DNA of 34,494 nt from CAZFAP01 sp964516325 (lineage in GTDB: Bacteria > Auribacterota > JABMQX01), in the NCBI GenBank assembly GCA_964516325.1, contig CAZFAP010000032.1, forward strand, positions 1-34,494. The letters are read 5' to 3'. The notes beneath the pieces are model-generated. The model saw nothing but the letters and a program-made list of their open reading frames with translations, ran no database searches and was not told the origin of the DNA. A program made the translations under genes and the position numbers. Shown piece after piece: positions 6,818 to 15,900 of the stretch. How positions within the stretch are numbered: the first letter of the stretch is position 1; each line of letters starts with the position of its first letter.

Positions 6818-8071
6818 CTACGCAAGTTCTTTCGCCGTCCGAAGGATGACCTCCTGAGCGGGAATACCGTAGGGACACCGCTCCGTGCATTTGCCGCATT
6901 TGGTGCATTGATCGGCTTTGACCGAAAGACGCCGATATTCGCTCTTCGCCCAGTCTTTCAGGTTGTAGTGCCCCGCGTGTAAGTCAAGCCTCAGGACACG
7001 CGGAACGTCAATTCTCGCGGGGCAGGGGAGGCAGCGATTGCACGCGCGGCAATTGTCCTTGACGGTCTCGTGTCCCTTGAGAGCGAGCCGCTTGACCTCC
7101 TCTTCGCTGAATCCCTTGAAACCGACAACCGCGTTAATGTCCTCATCCACTTCCGGTTCAAACACGAACCCGACGGACACACTGGCTATGTCTTGCGACA
7201 CGCAAAAGCCAAGATCGGTTGCGAGCTTCTGTTCGCGGCTCTGACCCAGGAGAGCGTTCATTTCCGGGGCATAGCTCAGTAAACGCCCGCGCCAAAGAGA
7301 TTTCATGCCCACGACGCCGACGTCCATGTTCTTTGCTGCCGGCAGTGCGACTTCCAGGAACTCCCGCCACAGCGGGTTTATCGGGATTTCGATGACTTCT
7401 ATCTTGCCGGTCTGAATCATCTTCACCATGGCGGTGGGGGCCTGATGGCCGGTCGCCGCAATGTGCCCTATTTTTCCAGCTTTCTTCGCCTTTTCCAGTT
7501 CCGGCAGCGACTGCTCGATGAACCTGTCGGCGGTATCCTCCGTCATCCAGGTGCCGTGCATGCCGTAAATGTCAATGTAGTCAGTGGCGAGTCGCTGAAG
7601 GCTTTCGTCAATCATCTCTGCGAACGATTTGTCCCTCCCCAATGGACAGCGAGAGAAAATGACGACCTTGTCTCGTTTCCCGCGGAGCGCCTTGCCGAAA
7701 GCCTTCTCGGAATATCCCCTTCCGTAGAGGTGCGAGACATCAAGGAAGTTCAGACCACGCTCCATGGCTCGGGAAACCATCTTCGCCACGGTCTCCTCGG
7801 GAACGGGATTGCTTGGATCGTGCTCCCACAGCGGCGCGCCGCCGTATGCCACGACGCTGACCATCAGGCCCGTCTTTCCGAGGCGCCGTTTCGGAAGTTG
7901 GGCGGGCGGCTCCGGGGGCTTATCCGATCCCGCCGCCCGGGAGCCGCCAAAGGACAGGAAAAAACCTGCCGCTCCAGCCGCGCCTCGCTTCAGAAACTCA
8001 CGGCGGTGCAAATGGCGTCCGCCCGGGTTGCTGTTGGCTAACTCAATCCTCGTGTGTTTGTCGCAACTCAT
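6818..8071 (-). CDS. Tat-exported aldo/keto reductase with C-terminal Fe-S domain
   Basis: A 417-residue oxidoreductase of the aldo/keto reductase fold with ferredoxin-like cysteines at the C-terminus (COG1453-like family). The start at 8071 is chosen because GGGAG sits 7 nt upstream; an in-frame TTG six bases earlier is less likely. Residues 19-45 are a twin-arginine signal (HLHRREFLKRGAAG), so the folded enzyme with cofactor should be exported. The barrel shows RRLGKTGLMVSVVAYGG, GLNFLDVSHLYG (catalytic Asp and Tyr) and YGMHGTW (His). At the usual catalytic Lys position I read FSRC, i.e. Arg or Ser instead of Lys, so activity may differ. The C-terminus has CRACNRCLPCP and CTKCGKCTERCP, enough for two iron-sulfur clusters. 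It follows the Gfo/Idh gene by 126 nt. The substrate is unknown. Confidence 0.9.
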   Translation of the reverse strand: MSCDKHTRIELANSNPGGRHLHRREFLKRGAAGAAGFFLSFGGSRAAGSDKPPEPPAQLPKRRLGKTGLMVSVVAYGGAPLWEHDPSNPVPEETVAKMVSRAMERGLNFLDVSHLYGRGYSEKAFGKALRGKRDKVVIFSRCPLGRDKSFAEMIDESLQRLATDYIDIYGMHGTWMTEDTADRFIEQSLPELEKAKKAGKIGHIAATGHQAPTAMVKMIQTGKIEVIEIPINPLWREFLEVALPAAKNMDVGVVGMKSLWRGRLLSYAPEMNALLGQSREQKLATDLGFCVSQDIASVSVGFVFEPEVDEDINAVVGFKGFSEEEVKRLALKGHETVKDNCRACNRCLPCPARIDVPRVLRLDLHAGHYNLKDWAKSEYRRLSVKADQCTKCGKCTERCPYGIPAQEVILRTAKELA

Positions 8072-8197
8072 AACCAAACTCCCATGATCGTTGAGCTCCC
8101 GCTAAGCTGTTCGGGACGCTGCGCAAGCTTTCTCCTCTCGGGAACTGCCTCACGTAAATGCATCTTTCCCTTGATCTCGCGGAACCGTTCCGTGAAC

Positions 8198-9463
8198 CTA
8201 CAGGACGATTTCTTCCTTTTCTCGGTCGAATCGCGCCACCTCTCCTTCCCTCAGGCTCAGGACGCCCATTTGAATCGCCGTCTGGACATGATAACCGAGG
8301 TCCTCAATCGGACTCCACGGTTTCTGCCGTGTTCGACAACAGCTCAGGAAGTTTCGCCAATGCTCATGCATGGACTCGCCCCGTTCAATGGGGATTTCTT
8401 TCACCGGCCGCTCGAGGCCCGGTTGAGGACGGACGACGATTTTCTCCCCCTCGAACGTGATTGTCCCCTCCCAGCCTCGAATGACGGGGCATCTGCCGGG
8501 GCTCCCGCGCCCGCCCGCCGCCGCGTAATCATTCCCCTGCGTACCCAGGACCGCCACCGTGATTTTTTCCGGATAATCTATGAGCATATTGAACGTGTCA
8601 GGGACTTCCCGTTCTTCGTACCGAAACTTTCCTCCTGTTGCGACGACCATTTCAGGAAAGGTTACTCCAAGCATTTTGACAACGGGCGTGAGGGAGTGAG
8701 GGAAGAGGTCGGTCGAAGGGCCGCCCGCATAGTCCCAGTACATCCGCCACCGGAAGAAGCGGCTCACGGAGAATTCGCATTTTGGCGAGTCCCCCAGAAA
8801 CTCCTCCCACTTGAGGTCCGGCCCCGGCTTGGCGTTCGGGTCATCAATCGGCATCCCCCTTTCTCCCCAATCACCGATCCGAAAATAGCCGCACTCGGCG
8901 TGAATCGGGCGTCCGATGGCGCCCTGCTTGATAAGCTCCGCTGCCTGATGCCACGCCGTGTCGGACATCCCCTGCGTTCCCGCCTGGACGACCCGCTTGT
9001 GCTTCTTGACTTCCTGAGCCATTCGCTTCGTCAGCGCGAACTGCCGCCAGTGCGTGATCGGCTTTTCGCAGTACACGTCCTTGCCCGCTTGAACGGCATC
9101 TATCACTTGATACCCATGGTGGTGGTCCGGCGTCGCAATGCACACCGCATCCACCCCCGCGTCCGCGAGCAGCTCCCGATGATCCGAGTAGGGCTTTGCC
9201 CCGGTTCGCCTCGCCGCGGCGTCGAGACGCGGGCGGTAGAGGTCAAAAACTGCGACGGGTTCCACAGCATCCCCCGCTTTCTTCAGCTCCATTACGTATC
9301 CTATGTGCGCATTCCCTCGCCCGCCGCAGCCGATGAAGCCGACGCCAATTTTGTCGTTGGCTCCAAGGGCCCGCGAAAAGGACCCCGCGCTCAGCGTCGC
9401 GCCCATAGCCGCCCCCGCCGAACTCCTCAGAAAGTCCCTGCGTGATATTCTGTGCTCTGACAT
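8198..9463 (-). CDS. Tat-exported Gfo/Idh/MocA family oxidoreductase
   Basis: A 421-residue NAD(P)-dependent sugar or inositol dehydrogenase-like protein. The ATG at 9463-9461 is preferred over longer forms because GGAGG lies just upstream. It begins with a Tat signal (RISRRDFLRSSAGAAMG, cleavage near ALGAND). The mature part opens with the Rossmann nucleotide site GVGFIGCGGRGNAH and has the family motif YCEKPITHW with the conserved Glu-Lys-Pro. The C-terminal half is the alpha/beta substrate domain (e.g. MYWDYAGGPSTDLFPH). Tat-exported members of this family are often found with secreted glycosidases and ThuA proteins in polysaccharide-degrading bacteria; that is known of the family. The in vivo substrate cannot be read from sequence. 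It is the first gene of a two-gene set with the aldo/keto reductase. Confidence 0.93.
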   Translation of the reverse strand: MSEHRISRRDFLRSSAGAAMGATLSAGSFSRALGANDKIGVGFIGCGGRGNAHIGYVMELKKAGDAVEPVAVFDLYRPRLDAAARRTGAKPYSDHRELLADAGVDAVCIATPDHHHGYQVIDAVQAGKDVYCEKPITHWRQFALTKRMAQEVKKHKRVVQAGTQGMSDTAWHQAAELIKQGAIGRPIHAECGYFRIGDWGERGMPIDDPNAKPGPDLKWEEFLGDSPKCEFSVSRFFRWRMYWDYAGGPSTDLFPHSLTPVVKMLGVTFPEMVVATGGKFRYEEREVPDTFNMLIDYPEKITVAVLGTQGNDYAAAGGRGSPGRCPVIRGWEGTITFEGEKIVVRPQPGLERPVKEIPIERGESMHEHWRNFLSCCRTRQKPWSPIEDLGYHVQTAIQMGVLSLREGEVARFDREKEEIVL

Positions 9464-9519
9464 GGCTCCCTCCGTTTCTTGTTCGGTCACTTGACCACGG
9501 TATCAATCGCAAGGTTCTG

Positions 9520-9542
9520 CTGCCAGAGAAACCGATTGGCAG
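9520..9542. promoter_or_regulatory. Operator-like inverted repeat upstream of the Gfo/Idh gene
   Basis: CTGCCA-N11-TGGCAG, two perfect 6-base half-sites about 57-79 nt upstream of the start at 9463. Position and symmetry fit a repressor site, but there is no regulator gene nearby and chance is possible. Confidence 0.25.
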
Positions 9543-9700
9543 ACTCCTGCCCGGGTGGTCATCCGCCGAAAGTATGCCACGATACAGGGGGCGATGACAA
9601 CCGATGATTCTGCGGGCGTGTGGCTGCATTTCAGGGGTATCGTTGTTCAGTCTGTGGATCAGTCTCGTGGCCCCCCTGTCTGGCACGACATCTATGAGGT

Positions 9701-9770
9701 CCCGGCGTCTGTGGGCGCCGGGGCGTACCGCCGGCATGCTGCCGGCTGTCCCGGGGGCGTCTTGCCCCCG
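9701..9770. repeat. Three consecutive perfect hairpins (REP-like cluster)
   Basis: Three 7-bp perfect stems follow one another: CCCGGCG/CGCCGGG (9701-9722, 9-8 nt loop), GCCGGCA-TGC-TGCCGGC (9730-9746) and CGGGGGC-GTCTT-GCCCCCG (9752-9770). They sit in non-coding DNA about 200 bp beyond the giant gene. The arrangement resembles clusters of repetitive extragenic palindromes. It may act as a terminator or mRNA stabiliser, or be a mobile repeat; no copy with the same sequence was noticed elsewhere in the window. Confidence 0.6.
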
Positions 9771-9968
9771 ACCGATTCCATGGCGGGTCAGGGTTACGCC
9801 ACCACCACTGAATTACGGCCACGCCTTTTCGATGGGGGAGAATATGAAAGGGTAGGGGGGGATGTTTTCGCAACCGTTTCTGTGTCGGCGCCGTCGCCGC
9901 TCGCTCCTATTGGGAGGGTGCTCATAGGGAAGGCCGGGAGCGACTTTCGGGGCTGCCGCGAAAGACGC

Positions 9969-12900
9969 TCAATAGACCATCACCTTGTAGAAGCGCATCC
10001 TGCCGCTTACCACATCGTCAACGCATTCCAGAATGCCGCCCGTGCCGAGTTGGGCTGGGCAGAGCTGACGCCATGCATCTCCGAGTGCCTCGCAATAATA
10101 AACCGCGTAGATTTTCCCTCCGGCGGAGGTCCAGCGGAACCTTAATCTTCCGTCCGCTTCCGCAACAAATTCGACATCAAAGAGGGAGGATGGGTCTATT
10201 GGCGAGGTCGAAGTCTGATACTCGAACCGATTCGTTTTCCCGTCGCCGTCGAAGTCAGCCCCTGGCAGAACGTGCGAGATGCTCGTGATGGAATCCGAAC
10301 GGTCGGCGTCGATAATCTGTCGCTCCCAGGCATCCGGCAGTTTGTCATCATCGTAGTCCGCGGCGGAATTGTCGAGCGAAAATTCCTCGCTCGTCGCCGG
10401 AGCGTGCGCCTTGGCGGCGATTGGTTTGATGCGCACACGCACCCCGCTGATCTTCCGACCGCCGACGTCCGCGACCGAATCCCAGACGAACATGTGCTTC
10501 TCACCGTCGGCGGACGTGGTGAGGCTTTCTATTGGCTCGCTCTCTACGGCTCGGCTCGCCCCGTACCACGCCGTGCCGCCGTTAGTGGAGTATTCCGGCA
10601 GGACCGACGAGGGCGCCGCCCGCCCGTTCCAGAGGGTGTAGTTGACGGTTACAAGCCCTCCACCGTTGAGGAGGACAGGCGGACTCATCACAGCGAAGAC
10701 GGTCTCTACGTCAACCTCGTCCGCTCCAATGTCTGTCGCCAGCTTGCTGTAGCTGAGAAGGACTCTCGGTTCACCGTCCATATCCTTTTCGGGGAGGCCG
10801 CCCACGTTGTTGTCGCCGACGTCCAGGCACGGAGAACTGGGCAGAAGGTGGTAGTCGCCCTGAGCAGCGTTGACGAAAAGCGGGTCCAACGAGAAATTGT
10901 GATTCTGTCCGGCAAAGCTCCTGTCCCGGATGTCGCAGAACTGCACGGTGGATTCCCCGAACATCACAAGGTCCGTCGGTTCGTTCCAGAGCAAGCTGTT
11001 CGCAAGGGACACGGAGGACGCGGACTCGCTGAAAATCCCGCCCGCTTCGTCGGCGGAATTGTCGGCCAGAGTACAGTTCACGACGGTGACGGCGCCCCGC
11101 TCCTTGGCCGCGATTGCCCCGCCGGAATAGCCAGCGCTGTTCCTCGAGACCTCGCAACTCGCAAGCATGACCGACGAGAGGTCAATGCCGCAGACGCCGC
11201 CGCCGTACCACGCGGCGGTATTGTCTCGAACGATGCTTGTTTGGATGGTCGCGCGGGAATTCTCGTGGCAGAACAGCCCCCCGCCGCTCTCCGCCGAGTT
11301 TCCGGAGATGAGGGAGTCAACGATCGTGATTGAGCAGCCACTGTTCACGAACACGCCCCCGCCCCAGCCTTGAGCCGCGACGTTATCCACGATTCGGCAC
11401 TTCGCTATCGTTGCCGAAACGGCGCCGCAATACACCCCTCCGCCAACCCGTGCCCCATTGCCGAAGTAATCGCCGATGCCGTTGCGGACCGTGAATCCTT
11501 CCACCGTCGAGTTGCCGCCCAGCATCGCCACGACCGTTCCTGTCCCCTCGGCATCTATGGTCGTCCGGTCCGCTCCCGAACCGACCACCTTTACCCCCGC
11601 CTTGGTCGTAGTCTTTTCCCTGTAAATTCCGGGCGAGACGAGAACCGTGTCGTCGGACGCTGCCGCGTCAATTCCTTTCTGGATCGTGGCGTACTCCTGT
11701 GGCACTCGTATAGGATTGACGAATAGGTGCACTCGCACGACCTCGTGTTTTTCCGGCGTCTCCGTCGGAATCACGTCAATCTCCGCCTCGTAAGTCCCAA
11801 TCTCAAGCCCGGTCTTCTCGACGGACACGGCAACGACGTCGTCCTCACCGGAGTTGCTCCCCGTCGTCGGATTGAGCGACAGCCAGGCACAATTCTCGAC
11901 CGCGCGCCATGCAGCCTGTTGCGTACCTACGATTCGAATCGTCAGGGTCTGGCTGGGCGGATTGGCGCCCCCTCTTCTGGTGGAGAATGTCAGGTCCAAT
12001 GCCGAAACCTGGAGTTCCATCTCTCGCGCAGCCACGTGAACGGCGAACTGCTTCTCGTCGGAATCCCTGATTTCCTGGCTGTCCGTAACCCTGACGACGA
12101 ACACGAAGTCGCCCGGCTGGGATGGCACACCGCTCAGCTCGCCGAGTGAACTCAGCGATACTCCCGCCGAGATGGCGCCGGAAATCAGGCTCCACGCATA
12201 CGGGCGCTTCCCACCACTCGCGCTGAACGAGTAAGAGTACGTGTCTCCAACTCTGGCCTCTGGCAATGGGCTTGCAGAGGCAACCTGAAGGTCCGCTGCG
12301 GGCGACACGACTATCGAGAAAGGCCTCTCGTGTTGGGCGGCGGGCGACTCGCTGTCCGACACCCGCACCGTGAATGACGATTTTCCAATGGCGGGATTTG
12401 TCGGCGTTCCGCTGATCACCCCGGTTGCTTGATCGAGCCTCAAGCCGTCTGGTAATGCTCCGCTTGCCACCCGCCAAGTATAAGGCGGAATCCCACCCTT
12501 TGCCTCGAGCTTCTGTTGATAAGCGGCGCCTTCTTTTCCATCAGGCAGAGATAGCGTGCTGATTTTGAGGTCTTCGGGCGCGATGTCGAGCGAGAACTGC
12601 GACGTCGCCGAGTCCACAGGGTTCTGGCTATCCGTAACCATGACGGCGAAAGTATAGTCGCCATGTTGTGTCGGTGTTCCAGTCAGGCTCCCGTCTTTGG
12701 AGAGGCTCAAACCCGTCGGCGATGTCCCCGACGCGACGCTCCATGAATAGGGCAGCTTGCCTCCCGACGCTTCAAATTTGTATTGGTACACCACCGGCGC
12801 CTTTGCGTCCGGGAGAGGGCTTCTGGAGGTAATTGCCAGTTCCAGAGCCGGAGCGATTCTGATTGTCAAAGCGCGCTCGTCCTGCCGAGCGGGCGATTGA

Positions 12901-15900
12901 CTGTCTGTCACCCGCAGGGTGAAACTGGATGCTCCGATAGCAGAATTCGTCGGCGTCCCAGAAATGATGCCTCTGGTTGAGTCAAGGCTCAAACCATTGG
13001 GCAGCGACCCGCTGGCGACCGACCACGTGAGCGGCGGCACGCCACCCGCGGCGACGAGAACTGCTTCATAAGCCGATCCTTCCGGGCCGTCGGGAAGAGT
13101 CACCGTCTCTATCTTGAGATCGGCCGGTGAAATGTGAAGTCCGCAAGCTCTTGTCGCAGTCTCCGGCGGCGCCTGACTATCTGAAACGCCCACCGCGAAG
13201 CTGAAATCGCCGTGCTCCGTCGGCGTGCCTGACAACAATCCCTGACTTGTCAGGTTCAAGCCTGTCGGCAAGGTTCCGGAAGTGATGGCCCATGCGTACG
13301 GTCGCTTGCCTCCTTTCGCTTCGAGAGTCTGGCTGTACGGCTGACCGACTTTCCCATCGAGCGGCGTCGCCGTCGTGATAGCTAAAGGCTCAGCCGGTGT
13401 AACCGTTATTTGAAGCTGTCTGTCGTCATGGGCGGGAACCGCCTGGCTGTCGGTGACCCGAACCATGAACCCGGAAGTGCCAATAGCAGCGTTTGTCGGC
13501 GTTCCTGCGATGACTCCGGTTGCTGCATCGAGCACAAGCCCGTCGGGCAGTCCTCCGCTGATGATTTCCCACCTATACGGTCGCACGCCGCCGGCCGCCT
13601 CCACACTCTCGCTGTACGGCAAGCCTTCGGTCGCGTTCGGCAGCGACAGCGTCAGGATGCGCAAATCCGCCGGCGCTACGTGCAGCGTGAACGGTTTCAG
13701 CGCGGCATCGGCAGGCTGCTGGCTATCGCTCACCCTGATTGTGAAAGTGAAGTCTCCGAATCGGTCCGGCGTGCCCGCGAGTTCTCCATTGGGAAATAGA
13801 GTAACTCCCGACGGGAGCAAACCGGAATCGAGAGACCACGAGTACGGCTGTTTCCCGCCCGAGGCGCTGAACGAGTAGTGATACGACTCGCCAACTTTCC
13901 CGTCGGGAAGCGGGCTTATGCTTGTTATCCCAAGCTCAGCAGACGGCAGTACCGTAATGGAAAAATACCTCTCGCTTGTCGCGGCGGGCGTCTGAGTGTC
14001 CTTGACGCGGACAGCGAAGTTGGAAACGCCGATGGCGGCATTGCTTGGCGTCCCTCTGATGACTCCTTGAGCTGCATCCAGAATCAACCCATCCGGCAGC
14101 GCGCCAGCGCTGATTTCCCACGTGTATGGCGGAACACCGCCCGTCGCCTCCAACTGCCTGCTATGGAAGGCGCCCTCCAGGCCGTCGGGCAAGGAAGAAG
14201 TCAGAAGGATTAAATCGGAGGGAGAAATGTGGAGGCTGAACTGGTGGCTGACGGTTTCTGGCGTTTCCTGGCTGTCGGCAACCTCGACGCTGAAAACGAA
14301 ATCCCCGTATTCAATCGGCGATCCGGTCAGAGCACCGTCGCTGGACAGGCTCAACCCGTCGGGTAAATCGCCGGAAGTCATCCGCCAGATACACGGCAGT
14401 TTTCCTCCCGCAGCGCTGAACCTGAAGCTGTACGCCGCGCCTACCTTTCCGTCGGGAAGCGGGCTGGTCGAGGTGATTGAAAGATGGCTGGCGGGTGAGA
14501 CGTTGACGGCGAACGCCTGCTGGTCCGTCGCCGGTTGGCTTTGGCTATCGCTCACCTGAAGAGTAAATGCTGATGTTCCTATCGCGGAATTTGTCGGAAC
14601 GCCGCTGATGCTTCCAGCGACGGAGAGCGTCAACCCGCCCGGCATCGCCCCGCTGAACAACCTCCATGAATATGGCGGGATACCTCCGCTGGCGGACAGG
14701 GTTTGATTGTACGAAACGCCTTCGATGCCGTCGGGAAGAGTGACTGTCAGTATATTCAAATCCGCAGGGAGAATCCGGACGGTGACCTCGTTACTGTCGC
14801 TGTCTGGAATGGGCTGGCTATCTCGGACTCGGACGACAAAGCTGAAGCTGCCGTAACCTGAGGGTGTTCCCGTCAGCTTCCCGTCGGAAGACAGCATTAG
14901 CCCCGGCGGCACTGAGCCGGAGATGACATCCCAGACATAAGGCGTCTTCCCCCCGGAAGCCGCAAAAGCAAAGCTGTACGCCTCGCCAATCTTCCCGTCG
15001 GGGAGCGGGCTGACCGTCGTGATGGTGAGCACGCCAGCAGCTGAAATCGTGATCGAGAAGGTCTGCTCATCTGTCGCGGGTTGACTCTGGCTGTCGCTGA
15101 CCTGGACGGTGAACGAGGATGTCCCTATCGCGGAATTTGATGGAATACCGCTGATAGTCCCGCTGCTCGAGAGCATAAGCCCCTGAGGAAGTGCGCCGTC
15201 GAGCAATCGCCACGTATAAGGCGAAATCCCCCCGCTGGCGACCAGGGTCTGATTGTACTGGACGCCTTCCACGCCGTCGGGGAGGGAAGCCGTCAATACG
15301 TTCAAATCCGCCGGAAGAACGCGGACGGCAATTTCCTTACTGTCGCTATCGGGTGTCTGCTGGCTGTCCCTGACTCGGACAACGAAAGTAAAGTCTCCAT
15401 AACCTGAGGGGGTGCCTGTTAGCTCGCCATTCCCCGAAAGGCTCAACCCCGGCGGCAATGAGCCGGAAAGAATATCCCAGACGTACGGCAATTTCCCGCC
15501 GGAAGCCGCGAAAGAATGACCGTAGCTCTCACCCACCTTTTCGTCGGGAAGAGTCGAGCCGCTCGTGATGGACAGGTCCCCCGCCGGAGTAACAGTTATC
15601 GAAAAGCCGCGGTCGTCCTCATAAGGCTGGCTCTGGCTGTCAATCACTCGGACATTGAAGTTCCACGTTCCAATGGCGGCATTGGTCGGCGTGCCCGCAA
15701 TCGCTCCGCTTGATACACTTAACACAAGCCCCGGCGGCAAGACGCCCGCCGAAATGCTCCATGCGTAAGGCGGCACTCCCCCCGTCGCCTCAAGGCTCTG
15801 GCTATAAAGGACGCCTTCCACGCCCGACGGAAACGAGGCGGTCTGGATAATCAAGTCCGCCGGCGCGATGTGGAGCGCGTATTGCCGAGTTGCAGTATCG

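Larger units (their letters stand above)
9464..9968. other. Intergenic region upstream of the Gfo/Idh gene and downstream of the giant gene
   Basis: No gene is supported. It contains an inverted repeat CTGCCA-N11-TGGCAG at 9520-9542 and a block of three hairpins at 9701-9770. The rest (9771-9968) is GC-rich with a weak CTCC/GGAG pair near 9903-9917 just after the giant gene's end and no clear intrinsic terminator. Confidence 0.6.

Noticed and set aside
8054..9445. 463-residue plus-strand open frame opposite the Gfo/Idh gene
   Set aside because: The minus strand has clear Rossmann, EKP and Tat motifs; the plus frame is Arg/Pro-rich with no recognisable domain.
9464..9560. Sigma-54 promoter upstream of the Gfo/Idh gene (TGGCAG...TTGCG)
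   Set aside because: The GG and GC dinucleotides are 12 nt apart rather than the required 10.
10272..11333. 353-residue plus-strand open frame inside the giant gene
   Set aside because: It is antisense to the beta-helix and calcium-binding region, which has clear homology signs.
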